From: Sanderia malayensis
Lineage: Eukaryota > Cnidaria > Scyphozoa > Semaeostomeae > Pelagiidae
DNA length: 64,000 nucleotides
Direction of reading: 5' to 3'
Assembly: GCA_013076295.1 (NCBI GenBank)
Contig: RQOL01000466.1
Coordinates: forward strand, 6,429,080-6,493,079
Part shown: positions 21,438 to 33,184 of the stretch, piece after piece
How positions within the stretch are numbered: position 1 is the first letter of the stretch
Layout: every line of letters begins with the position of its first letter
Notes under the pieces: generated by a model
Databases searched by the model: none
What the model was told of the DNA's origin: nothing
The model's input: the letters and a program-made list of their open reading frames with translations, nothing else
Made by a program: the position numbers and the translations under genes

Positions 21438-24400
21438 AGGCTGTTTCAGTAAACAATAACAAGGCCATTTTTCGCGCATGCGCATCGCGCTGGTGGGCAA
21501 AAGAACTGAAATGGCGACTGCGGCAACAGTGAAAGCTGCGTCTTTTCACTACCAAAGTCCGTATTTCGTTGCAAAACGAAGATATTTAAAAAAATTAAAG
21601 TATAAGTCGTTGCCGGATACATGTTTTTAATTAAATAGCGTGTTAAAAAACCAAGGAGATGGCCTAATATAAGATTTTACGACAAATATTTTCATCTGGT
21701 AAGACGCCCGTGGCCTGGCCCGTCGCTTGGTACCTTCGGGAGAAGAAAGAATTAAAGACCTATAAATCACTTGAGACATACAACTGGTAAATGCACTTTT
21801 CAATATATAAAAATTCATTATAGATATAATTTTATATTGAATATAATTATGTTTGAGTCTAAACATTGCAAAGTCTGATCGAGCAAGTCTATCATCAGTG
21901 AAGTGAGCATGTTAGGCTGTAGGCACGTATCTCTTTTAAATTGTTAAAAAAAAAACATCACTATTTTTCCTTTTTTGTCATAGATATGTGATCACTAAGA
22001 ACCAACAAATTGCACCCATGCACACTATTCAACAGAACGAAGAAAATCCCATATTGCTTTTTATAAGCAAAAGCCATTGACTTTAGTTGAGGATTTTAAA
22101 GAGCAGTGTCCTTGTCCATTTAGCAATCATTTCAGAACATCAATACCAAGCAAGGCCAATTGAAGGACTACATCAGCAGTAGATGTGCATCACAGTTTGT
22201 TGTCAGAATTAGGCATCATTTTCAACCGCATCTCAATGGTGCCAGTATTATTGATGTAACCAATTGCTCCTTCAGCATAGAGCTCACACTTTTAGTCAAC
22301 TGGTTTATACTTCATTTTGGCTTAGCTGACTTTTGCTTTTCATCCAAATATGATATTGCCAATGAAGTACTCCATGAGTTCCAAGCAGCTGTTTTTCTAT
22401 TTTACAACCATGTCTGAAATGCTTTTGACAAAGACTTTGGATAGGAATACAATGGTACCAGTTGGTAAAATTCCAATTAGAACACAAACTTCATCTGCAT
22501 CTTAGCAAATCTTTGATGTTTTGAAATAATCTCATTTTTCTTAGACAATTGATCTGATTATGATGCATCTAAAATTCTCTGATCTTGTCAAACTTTGTAG
22601 ACAATCCATGTGTGAAGTGTAAGAACATTTCGATAACCAAAATCCTCAACATGATTATCCCATTTGAAGTAAAGAAAAGTAAACTGGACTGCATTTATCA
22701 GTGGATGCAACACCTTTGAAAGATAAAATCAAAACTTCAGTATGTGCGCCTCTGCTAAATAACGGGCCTATTACGCCAAGATGCAAAATAAGTTTATATA
22801 ACAGAAATAATCTGCAATATAAAGCAATAAATCGATACTTACAATTTAAAGCATGTATTCCATCCCATCCGCCCCACCTAAAACTATGCGCCCACCTTCT
22901 GAGTCGTTCCGCCCACCCTGTCACATTTTTATATAAGGCTACTAGATCTATATTTTGTGTAATATAGCTTATGTTTAGAAATTTTATCTCAAATAATACT
23001 TTACTTACTCTGTACATTAATAATAAAAACTGATTTTGGAAATTTATTTAGAATTCTCGACCAAGTGCAAAAAATGTTCAAACAGGCCTATCTAGTTGAA
23101 TTTCGACACACTTAATTTGATAAAGGTGGGGGAGTTGAATGATCAAGAGACCGACACATGACACCGTATGTTCTGAAAGTACTAAAATATGTTATCAAAT
23201 GTTTCGTCGAATGTCACATGCCGCTCAATATCATACTGATAACTACACACACTAAAAAGAAAGATTCTGCCATCTTAACAAAATCGCTCTTTAAAGGTGG
23301 GAGATACGAATGACAAAAAACCATCTATGTTCTTAAAGAACTATAACCAGAATATATTTTGCCATCTTTTGTCAAATATTTCAATATTCTTTTTCTTATA
23401 ATAATTTGTCGCCGAAAGAGGCCTGCGATCATTATTAAACAATAAAACAAAGCAGGACAATAAGTTATGATGAGTCACCTCCTCAACGCTCTTGGGACGA
23501 CACAGGTAAACAATAGCTATAGAATATGAGGGGAGCTTTGGGGCTGTACTAGTTAGCACCCTGATATAATAGCGTATCAATAGATTTCAATCACATCACT
23601 TCTTCGAAACGCTATTGGCTAATAAATACAATGAATCGTGATTTTCGATGCACCACAATCAATAAATGATCAGGCTTGTTGCTGATAATTCAATCACTTT
23701 TGATTACGATCTCGATCACTACTACTAACGCGAACTCTACGAACACGAACGAATTATCAATATGGCCTCACTTTGTACATTTTGTAACAACGAAGTTAGA
23801 CCAAGACAAGAACTGGAGTGAGCTTCCAGAAGCTCACTCCAGTTCTATTTGCTGTTGCCATTACTGTACGAAGAATCCTGCCTGGTATCATTGCAAGCAA
23901 GATTGGTTAAAAACGATAAACTGTCAAGATATCAAAGAAAAACCTTTAAAAACAGGCAAGGTCGCTTCTTTGAGCTTTGGAAGCGATATCCCAAGGAGAA
24001 CTAACCAGTGCAGCACTGCTAAAGGCTGTTGGTCATTTGAATGGACCTCATAAGTCATGATTTTCATTTTACATTTTTTGAATAAACTTTTAAATTATAA
24101 CACTATATTAAATTATTATATCTATATATTATTATCCTAACATAACATAACATAATATTTTACCATTAGACAAGAATTGGAGTTTTTTTGAAGAAAATCA
24201 GTTTACAGAATACAAACATCTCATTCATTTAACTCTCCCACCTTTTGCGCTTTCCATTGATTTGAATTTTTAAATTGTTTGCTGAGATCAAGCACACGAT
24301 CTGCATACATCAAAAGTGCAAGATAGATTGTTTCACATTTTCAACTTTCAAGTTTATGATTTCAAGCGTATAAATTTACGTACGCCTTTTCAATATCCTT

Positions 24401-24979
24401 CACTCAAACCCTCCCACCTTTTTAGAGCTCCCGCTCCGGCGCATCTCATTTATTTGCGTTGAAGTTGGGTTGGCCTAAGTGGTCTGAAAAATTTTGTGAG
24501 CTAAAAACTAAATATTTTATGAGCTAAAAGCTTTAGCTACGAAAAGGATGATCAGTAAAGTAATTGCAGTAGAGATACACATCCAAATCATGGGGAAAAC
24601 ATGTGGGGCGGATAGTCTTCATAGGGTGGACGGATAGACTTGATAGGGTGGGCGGATCGCTAGGTGGGCGGATGGTCTAGAAAGCCCTTCAGTTAGGCCC
24701 ATGTTAGGCCGCAGCAAGAAGCTCAAGTAAATTCCCTTTATTTGCCGATCCGCATATTCTATCATAACACAGCTATTGGCCATTATTTAAATTGAAAACA
24801 AATAACTTAGCTAAGACAAAATATTGCGTTTACTTCAGTAAAATGTGCACAAAACTCCGCAAAGAAGATTACTTAGTTCGCCATTGCATACAATATCAAT
24901 GGCGAATATTGTCTTTTTGCCCACCAGTGCCACCAAAGGGTCACGTGACAAGCGCGTGTGACGTCAGCTGAAACAGCCC
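21438..24979. mobile_element. 3.5 kb TIR element with TATA duplication
   Basis: Ends AGGCTGTTTCAG and CTGAAACAGCCC are inverted (11 of 12). Both are flanked by TATA (21434-21437, 24980-24983). Sub-terminal CTGGTGGGCAAAA is also shared in inverted form. Internally a GGTGGGCGGAT motif recurs in both orientations (22870-22920, 24600-24680), as does AAAGGTGGG. I recognise no transposase. ORFs of up to 125 codons inside show no domain. Whether the duplication is TA or TATA is open. Confidence 0.65.
23809..23846. repeat. 38-bp near-perfect palindrome
   Basis: Arms AGAACTGGAGTGAGCTTC and GAAGCTCACTCCAGTTCT (18 bp each, no mismatch) are separated by CA. It lies within the 21438-24979 element. Confidence 0.9.
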
Positions 24980-24983
24980 TATA

Positions 24984-25249
24984 TGTGATTATTGCAATAC
25001 ATGCAATAATCGTCTCATCATTGCGAATCGCGATAAAGTCCTTGTCTTTGCATATATAAAACCCTTGTTACCGTACATGAAAAGACACTTATTTTAGAAG
25101 GACGCAAATTCTACGGCACACCCTGGCCCTATGGCAACTGCAAACAGGAAAATATGCAAGCTGTAAACAGGAAAATATGCAAGCTGTAAACAGGAAGACA
25201 TTACAAGGATGAGCTGACCCCACTCAAAAAAAATTAAATTGCTTGCAAG
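24984..25249 (+). other. Upstream region of the nicotinamidase gene, with 23-bp tandem repeat
   Basis: The region holds a 23-bp unit AAACAGGAAAATATGCAAGCTGT in about 2.4 copies (25142-25198), 50 bp before the start codon, so probably in the 5' UTR or core promoter. I see no convincing TATA box. Confidence 0.5.
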
Positions 25250-26188
25250 ATGGCTGAGAAAATCAGTAAAAAGGTTGCATTACTTGTAATTGATGTACAG
25301 AATGATTTCATTTCTGGATCTCTTGCCTTGAAAGATTGCCCAGCAAAACAAGATGGTGAAGAAATAATTGCTGTGATTAATCAGCTGAAAAAGGAAGTCA
25401 AATTTGATTTGGTTGTCTATTCACTTGATTGGCACCCAAAAGACCACTGTTCATTTTTGTCTAATGTCAACAAATATCCAATTCATAAAACATCAGAGAT
25501 TCAAGCATGCAATGCCAAACTGAATGATCATGTTATTTATGATTTTGAATCTCCTCAAGAACAAATTCTATGGCCAGATCACTGTGTACAAGAAAGTGAT
25601 GGTGCTAAACTACATCATCTATTAGAGGTTTGCTTATAATTATGAACATGTTTATATTTTTCTTTTCAGTTGTTTTCATAATAAGGTTGGCTTATATTTT
25701 AAAAAGGTTCATAAATTGGTTGGTTCCAAGTCAGCTCCAAATAGAGCATGCCATTCTGTTTATTTAAGGTGAACGAAGATGAAGTTAAAGTGAAGAAAGG
25801 AACCAACTCTCGCATTGACAGTTACTCTGCATTCTGGGACAATGGAAAGTTGTCCAAAACAGAGCTTTACCGTCTTCTTTGTGATAAAAAGATCACAACA
25901 TGTTTTGTTTGTGGCTTGGCCACAGATTTCTGTGTTCAATTCACTTGTCTTGACTGTGCACAACATGGTTTTAAAACATACATCATAGAGGATGCATGCA
26001 GAGGTGTGTCACATGAATTAATTGAAGATGCAAAGGAGAAAATGATTCAAGCTTCTGTAGAACCTATCCAAAGTGATCAGGTATGCATATGATGAGCTAT
26101 ATATTCTGTTTTCCTGGTGTAGTGTTTACTTGAAAAAGGTCATTCAGGTTTTTCTTATTTTTTATAGATCTCCCATCTACTTGCATAA
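25250..26188 (+). CDS. Nicotinamidase (isochorismatase-like hydrolase), three exons
   Basis: The enzyme hydrolyses nicotinamide to nicotinate and ammonia in NAD salvage, in the cytosol or nucleus. Exons by reading frame and splice sites: 25250-25627, 25769-26080, 26168-26188. All junctions are in phase 0, with donors GTTTGC and GTATGC and acceptors TTTAAG and TTATAG. The product is 236 residues, the usual length. Visible motifs: LLVIDVQNDF with the catalytic Asp, LDWHPKDHCSF (metal-binding Asp and His), LWPDHCVQES, and GLATDFCVQFT with the nucleophile Cys near residue 172. The last exon adds only ISHLLA before the stop. The start ATG at 25250 has a good context (CAAGATGG). Apparently intact. 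Mammals lack this enzyme but many invertebrates have it. Confidence 0.9.
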
Positions 26189-26548
26189 AAGAAAATTGCA
26201 ATACTTTTAAAGAGAAATTCTTTTTCATTCTTTAAAAAACTCTGCAACTGCAATTGAAGTAACATTTGCATAGCTAAAACACAACTCATTCTAAAATATT
26301 ATATTCATAATTTCATAATTCATAATTTGTGTATTCAAACTTGTATATCTTTTTCTGCAACCGGTTCTAATGACTCGAAGCTTCTAGCAGTGTTTAAAAC
26401 TCAAGTCTTTGAGACAACTTTGGCAATTGTAACCCTTTTGAACTAAGTAGCAATGATCTGTGTAAATGAAGTAAGCAGAGCAAAGTATTTTATTTTTCAA
26501 TACATATGTAGTTGAAGCATCATAACTGATAAGGAAAGCCAAATTTAA
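26189..26548. other. Gap between convergent genes
   Basis: This is the shared 3' flank of the nicotinamidase (+) and the OTU-like gene (-). AT-rich; nothing else seen. Confidence 0.6.
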
Positions 26549-27781
26549 TCAGAAACTATCAATTGGCATGCCAATAACAGAAGACAGAGCCAACAAGCAC
26601 AAAAATGATGAATATGTGAATGACTTGGCAATTGCTTTTGCTTCTTCAAACACAGCAGGGATGCGGTCATCTTTGCTAAACAAATTATAGGCAGACTGGG
26701 AGAGTAGGATTGAGAAGATGGTGTTTTCATTCAGCAGCTTTCCATTAAGTGATTGACCATAAATAATTGGATGGTTGGCATAATACTCTGCATTTCTAAA
26801 CAGCTCTATAGAAGTTAGATTTCGTAGACAGGCAGATAAGCTCTCACTACATATTAATGATATGGAGCATGCATTATATAAGCAATTTCCATCTCCAGAG
26901 GTCCTGTGAAAAATATTTGAAAGATCATCAGATTGTGATAATATTTATCATAGGATAGGGGTACAGAAAGGCCCATCATGGGGTACTCATAAGAGATGGG
27001 AAGGTACTATTTTACAGTTAAGAATGGACACAAAATTCATAATAAAGGTAATTCTGTGTCACAGTCTCCATTCAGAAAGACAAAGGCCAAAATCTGATCT
27101 TGTGAATGTGCTAGGCCATGTGCTTAACCTCTATTACACTGTTCAAACTCCAAACTAATGAAGATCTGAAAAATCTGGCTTATCAGTATGTCCTAACGAA
27201 CCTTTACTAACTTTCTATTAGCCTTTGATTTATTCTGATTCTACTTACACTGCTACAAAACGTAGTGTCATTATTGGCTTTATGTACTATAGGTAGGTAC
27301 TAACCTAACGGGTAAAAATTCCTGAGCTCTACCCACCAGACCAATTTGATTGATTGGAAATTGTAGCTTGGAAACTTCGCAAGGCTTGGTGGTGGCGCAC
27401 GTTCAATGGCGTAGATAGGAAATTTTATAGGGGGGGGGGGCGAGAAATTCAGATTTTCCGACAAAAATTTCATATTTCTTCAAGACTATGAATATAAGAA
27501 AAGAAATTTGCTAGAACTAAACGTAAAAAGAAGATATTTATTTTCCGACAAGATCAGCAATTTTCCGACAAAACGGCAGTTTAGCTCTACAGGGGGTTTT
27601 TCGCCCCCCTAACCCCCCTCTAACTACGCCACTGCGCACGTTGGCTCTTTCCATCTTGAAAAGTATTTACAATCTTGGATCTAAACTTTATCTTTAATTC
27701 TGAAACTAAGGCTATTTTCTCTGCTACTGAAAGGTCGGGATTACCCAACACATTCACAAGACGATCGCTTTCCTCCGCCAT
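26549..27781 (-). pseudogene. OTU-like cysteine protease gene fragment, first exon broken by a MITE
   Basis: A terminal exon (26903-26549, acceptor TTCACAG) is open for 118 codons. It starts TSGDGNCLYNACSISLICSE, the Asp-Gly-Asn-Cys signature of OTU deubiquitinases (catalytic Cys), and continues with IELFRNAEYYANHP and LCLLALSSVIGMPID. It stops soon after, so it is shorter than family members, and no catalytic His is visible. A probable first exon begins ATG at 27781 (MAEESDRLVNVLGNPDLSVA) and is split by a 231-bp element at 27404-27634. Without it the frame runs on to a donor near 27306. Whether the two exons belong together is inference; they face the same way with an OTU-compatible spacing. 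The insertion shifts the frame (239 bp), hence pseudogene. Confidence 0.55.
27404..27634. mobile_element. hAT-type MITE in an exon, 8-bp target duplication
   Basis: Ends CAATGGCGTAG and CTACGCCACTG are inverted, with one mismatch. They are flanked by a perfect 8-bp repeat CGCACGTT (27396-27403, 27635-27642). The interior has TTTTCCGACAA repeats and poly-G/poly-C runs. Eight-bp duplications with CA(G)NGGCG ends are typical of hAT elements. It interrupts the first exon of the OTU-like gene. Confidence 0.88.
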
Positions 27782-27902
27782 TTTGGACAGAAACATAACA
27801 TGTTGTTGAGGAGGATCGCCGCCATCACACGATTGGTTTGCTACACTCTACAACTGCCCAGCAATTGGATCGCTTCACTCGAAAGAATTTTTTCAGTCAT
27901 TA

Positions 27903-28284
27903 CTCTTGTGTGCATAATAAACGCACCCCCCCCGCTAATTAATTTTTTAAAAATTTCCCCACCCCCCCGGAGCTAATTATGACCCCCCGTTTATTGTTTT
28001 TGACAATTCAATTTTAGAATTTTTGGTTTTGCACTGCTGTTTACTTAAATTATGTTAATTTTTATTTTTCCATGAACATAGTTAATTTTTCATTTTCTAT
28101 ATTAGTAGCACTTCTAGATTTTCAACATCAAGAAAGATCATTTATTAGTACTGTGCATCCCCCTCTGTTGCTTTTTGGAGATTCCATCCCCCTGTTTATT
28201 TTGACCCCCCGTTTATTAGTTTTTGAGGACTTTTCCCCACCCCCCGTTTATTTTAACCCCCCCCGTTTATTATGCACACAAGAG
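27903..28284. mobile_element. MITE, TA target
   Basis: Inverted ends CTCTTGTGTGCATAATAAAC are flanked by TA (27901-27902, 28285-28286). The interior is a low-complexity mix of CCCCCCGTTTATT and AATTAATT. A Tc1/mariner-like origin is likely. Confidence 0.82.
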
Positions 28285-28652
28285 TAGAAGGATTTTAAGG
28301 CTCAGGGGCAAAGTTAGTGTTGCCGCAATTATTCATCGTAGGCCCTTTGCTAAGGACCCTGGCCTCTGAGCCGAAAAAGACTAAAGAAATTGGCAAACCG
28401 GCGTTGCGAATAGTACCTAAAGGCTTGTGAAGAAGTTGGCATACAGTAGCCTTGCATTTTACGAGAAATGCCTGCGGGAAGGTTTCAAGAATGATAAACT
28501 ATTTTTGATTGTGTTCTATATTCAATTTTTGGTTTGCTATTGTTTTAGATCAAATTGCATTTAAATTTCGCATCTCAATGAGATCTCGTCACAGATTTGA
28601 CTGTAGCTTGAGCTACAGTCGATGGTCGATACAGTCTGGATCCGCCCCTGTT
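28285..28652. other. Spacer with palindrome and a hAT-like terminus
   Basis: GACTGTAGCT-TG-AGCTACAGTC at 28599-28620 is a perfect 10-bp-arm palindrome. TGGATCCGCCCCTG ending at 28650 looks like the right end of a hAT element and abuts the start of duplicated unit B. No gene seen. Confidence 0.5.
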
Positions 28653-28900
28653 CATGCCATCGGTTTGGCATGATGATGGGGCATAACTTCTGCCATCTTT
28701 GATAAAGGCGAAAACCGCTGTACAGGATTTCCAATTAAAAATTACGTCACAATCGTAATTAATCGACAGTGCTAGATAAGGAGTGGCCAATCAAAATCCC
28801 TTGTGAATTTTTATTCATTGAAAGCAATCACAGAGTGCGGTAGCTTTTTTCTTCGCTTGCGAAACACGCTGAATTTGAGTTGTGCTGTACTAGTTTCATC

Positions 28901-31900
28901 ATGGCTCAAACACATACCGGTTCAACCAATCAAACAACAGGCTGTCTTCAACAGGTGAGTGCATCTACTTCGTCTTTAACTTCGATAAATTCATCTTCAC
29001 GCTTCGAGTTTTTTCATTCGACGCTTAAAAGTTGTCAACAATTTTCTTTGAATTTGAAGGCAGTAGCATGCAATTTTTTTAGAATTGCCTAAGAAAAATT
29101 AGCACGCAAAGCCAGTTCTATCTGAGAGTATACATATGAACGATCGCAACATGGACAATTTTCGAATTATCATTGCTTAAAAATTTGGGCCTAAATAACT
29201 TCTCGGGAAGAAAGAGGTTGATTTGTTTAGGTACATTTGTTGCCATGGTACTGTTGAAACTGTATCAATGTGTTGCCGTGAAAGGAGCAGCCTCGATATC
29301 GAGTTAGTTAATTAGAAGGCATGAAAAGGAGGCTTTTTGCTTTTCATATGTTCATCATTGAAGGCAGCTCTATGCTACGTAGAAATTTTAGAATTTCTTA
29401 AAACTTACCCTGTAGGACATGGTGAATAACAAGTGTAAAATTTTCAATGCTTTTCGTGACAACTAATTCAACGAATTACAATACAGGTCCCGTTCGTCGA
29501 CTCGAAGGAGACAAGACGTCTTGGGCTTCTCTGCCAATTGAAGACAGGCATTTGTAAGATAACATCTTTTCCCTTTCTTGGCACGTACCTGGTATCTTAC
29601 TACTCAATGATGTTAATGAAAAACGACTTAATTGCAGATCTGATTTTCCACGTCGTGAAGCAACTGTCTGATGAGTATGTCGATGCTGATCCTCAAAATC
29701 CTGTCCATGGAACCAAGCAGGCAATTTTCAGGATTCAGGTAATATCGCATCTAGTATACCTACTGCATGCAATAGTGGCCAGAATGCAGGGAAATTGTTG
29801 ACCCTTCAAACTGTGTCCGTATTCTTAATCCGCCACCTGCCTGCCCCCCCCCCAACCAACGTTGTTCCTAGAAGAAGGTGCACACGACCGTGAGAAAGCT
29901 GTTTTTGCATGGCAATGGCCAGAGGGGCAAGTGGGGTTGGATGAAGCATTCTGCCACTATTGTAAGCACTCTTATCACGCTTGATCGAGTAGTCAAGTTT
30001 GCTCATTTCTTAGATGTACTCATTTAGAAAGCCACCATAATCATTCTTATTCATTAATCTAGCTCGGTGACAGAATAAACGGTTGTTTACAAGTAATCAG
30101 AGAACTGAAGCAACAAGTAAATGAATACAATTCATAAGTATTTTTAGCTAATATTTCACAAACACATATGAGCATGTCACATTGTAGCGAATTACAGTAC
30201 GATCGACAAGTAATCCGCGATCGTTATTAATTACAATTGCTGCATGATTATTTTTGCTCTATCTCAACAGTTGAAGGATTCAGTTCCTAGCGATACCCAA
30301 TCATTGGTGTGTACTTTGTTGCTGCTCAAGGTCACGTGGAATAACATTCACATGCAATTTCAGCAGGTAAGATGCCACTTGGCACAAGTCATCAATGCAG
30401 ATGTCATAATTTGAGAGATGTGTCTCTCTCTCTCATCTCTTTCACATTCCCCACGCTAATGACAAGTAACATATATTTCAGAGTGAAGCTCGTGACCGTC
30501 AACATTGGCTACGAGAGCTGACATCTGCTGCAATGGTAAGTGACTGTTGCAATAAAGCAATGATGACAATATTCACAAACATTTCTATGTTTGCCAATTA
30601 TTTCGGTTACGATGATAATATGACAGAAATCGATACAAAGGTAGGCCAAGTGCAAGCCATTTCTCCCGACCACTGCTGTACGAATACAGATCTTTCTTGC
30701 CTTCTCGATGACAACGTCATCAGAATCATCCCTGAAATTTTTCCGGTATTGTAAACGTTCTTCCGGCAAAAGAGGCAGGCGCAGTTGTCAACACAAGCGA
30801 GCAAAGTCAGGTAGTAGTATCAGATAAGGAAACTATTGATGATATTTGTGAAGTTTTAGCAATTGCAGCTTTGGACGATGGTAGCAATGGCAACGAAATG
30901 CAACAGCAGCGACAAAGTCAAGGTATGTACGAGAAGAAATTAACTGATGATTTTGCTATAGATTTTATTGACTTCCCAGAAACAAATGTCGACGCAATAA
31001 ATGTTCACGTAGCTCAAGTTGACCTCTCCACCCAAGAGGCTCGTGTAGAGCGACAAATCAGTTTTAACGACGAAGATGTTGGTGGAAATTTGAAACGAGC
31101 ATTAGCAAATGAAGAAAGGCCTGGGAAAGAAAACGACACCACCTTAAAGCTTGATGAAAATAATCAATCTGAAATCGAAGAAGAAGGACAAGGCGGTATT
31201 GAGAGAGTGGAAATTATGTCGGACATTTGCGCAGGCAATGACAATGAAGGAGAACATACACATGCAAACGAAGAATGGTATAAAGATCAAGAATTAAGTG
31301 ATGACGAAGAAGACGAGGAGAATGATGGCGACAATGAAGAAAGTGCTGCTGATAGGCCTGGTTTGGATAAAAAGCAAGACAACAGTGAAGGTGATTACGA
31401 AGAAGAAGACTCATACGTAGCAGATATTCTGGACTTTGATCTAGAATATTATACGAGACCATCGCCTCCACCGAAAGATGCCAGGTTGGATATTGCAAAT
31501 GCGGAGACAAAAGCTATGGAGCCAGAATGTCACGACAAGCAAAAGTGCACAGAAGGTGACTACGAAGAAGAAGACTCATACATAGCAGATATTCTAGACT
31601 TTGATCTAGAATATTATACAAGACCATCGCCTCCACCGAAAGATGTCAGATCAAGCAAGTTAGACGAGAAGGAAGAAGAGAGAGAATTGTCCTGGCAAGC
31701 AGGATGTGGCAATCGTTCGACATTTTCAGATAGCGACCCCATGCAGCTGTAGAGAATCATCTTGAATTGGCATCGGAGCAAGACAGTGGTAATGCCACGT
31801 ACACGGATTCACTTCCTCAGTTTGACTGTCCACTCAGCATCAACAACAGTGCCAACAAGGTCAAACAAGCAGAGCCTAGTTTTCAGATAATAAGCAGAAT

Positions 31901-33184
31901 CATTGAAGATCTACCACCACAAACGCAAGTAAAGAAGAATGAATTTCACAGTCGTTTCATACCACTCAACAACAGTAACAAGCATGTATCTAATTCTGAG
32001 ATGCTTGAGCTGCCTACGTTGACTGAGCCAGCCGCGACTATTGCAAGCCAACTCCCCAATCATGCCATGGCAAAACAATCAAGCATGCCCATAATGAAGC
32101 CAATTAAGCGATCACGAAGAGAGTCAAAATAAATGTGCAATTACAAGAACTGGTGAAAGAAGATCCAATCCCCATAACCAAGCCACTTAAAAAGGTACAC
32201 TATCTACGAGCAACAAGAAAAGAAAGAGCTGGAGAAATTTCCCACATGCCTCCGGTTCATGAAAAGCACGACGACCAGCGTAGTAGTGCAAGCTCTAAGC
32301 GGCAAGGTGAGCATAGTAAGAATGAGAAGGTACTTGCATTTGACGCGAAGAAAGCAGCAAAGCAGGTGAGTATTGTCTCTATGAAAAAACTTCAACCAGC
32401 TAAGGAGACGAAAGACGCACCAGGATCGGCAACGAAACAACCAAGGCAAGTAATCGTGATCCCTGACGACGATAGCGATAAAGAAGATAAAAGCACGGAC
32501 TCACCTTCGTGCCAAGTAGTTAAGTGGGTAAATGCAAACTCCAAAGTAGCAGAGGAACAAGAAGCAGCAGCACTTGTCACAACAACTGCAATGCCAGCTT
32601 GCGAGCTAGCCAAAAAATCATCAGTATCAGAGAAGTATGTAGCGGCGAGAGAAGAGGCAATGTTAGTTGACTCGAGCAACATAGATTCGGTGTTGACACG
32701 ATTTATCCCCAAGACAGCCAAAGAATGTGTGAAAGTGATAAATCATGTGAAGAAGTACATAGGTGAAGAGAATGAAAGGGAGAAACAGATGAAAAGAAAG
32801 CGAAAAGCAAACGGAAATATTGCCAGCTCGAAGCTTAAAAGAACGAGGGCTAATACACCAACGGAGGAGCGGGAAATCCCCTTGGCAATGAGAGTGTATT
32901 TGTCCTTAGGAATATATCCATGGAACGAGAAGAACAAGGCATGCTTACCAGCTGATGACAACAACTGTGCGGTAAAGATACCCGATTGCGTGAAGAAGGC
33001 AGTTCTTCGATATCGACAATGGTATCCCACAATGCACCATATATTAGATTGTTTCGAAGGTCATTCGTATCATCTGTGTGATTTAAAATTATTTGGTTGC
33101 TGGGAATGCATTCGTAAGTATTATAGCGAAATTTATAGATGGGCTTTTAAAGTTGGTCTTGTCAGAGAATCAATGTCTAGTTAA
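28901..33184 (+). pseudogene. Acidic-repeat gene, copy B: five exons, frameshifted
   Basis: Exons inferred from splice sites shared by the copies: 28901-28954, 29487-29553, 29638-29738, 30271-30366 and 30482-33184. Exon 1 encodes MAQTHTGSTNQTTGCLQQ. Exon 4 reads LKDSVPSDTQSLVCTLLLLK and exon 5 begins SEARDRQHWLRELTSAAM. The large last exon carries the acidic region, two 55-residue repeats, basic clusters, the VIVIPDDDSD motif and the Cys-rich C-terminus. Compared with A1 and C, one base is lost near 30745 (GAAATTTTTCC against GAAATAACTTCC). The frame also breaks near 31735 (ending DSDPMQL) and near 32128 (AAAATAAATG against AAAATTAAAAG). The copy is therefore a recent pseudogene, but it gives the full gene layout. 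No known family recognised. Confidence 0.8.
31390..31645 (+). repeat. 165-bp coding tandem repeat in copy B
   Basis: Units start at 31390 and 31555, with the same period and number as A1. Confidence 0.9.

Noticed and set aside
22655..23017. 120-codon minus-strand ORF as a gene
   Set aside because: No domain, inside the 3.5 kb inverted-repeat element, low-quality composition.
23676..24053. 125-codon ORF with CCHYCTKNPAWYHC as a zinc-finger gene
   Set aside because: It reads straight through the 38-bp palindrome and lies in a transposon; no family match.
27420..27600. G-quadruplex regulatory region
   Set aside because: The poly-G and poly-C runs are the sub-terminal parts of a hAT MITE.
30533..30540. 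ATG|GTAAGTGA at the start of the copy B exon 5 ORF as a splice donor
   Set aside because: A perfect donor by sequence, but the frame stays open through it in B and C, and no acceptor in phase follows. Read-through is the simpler model.
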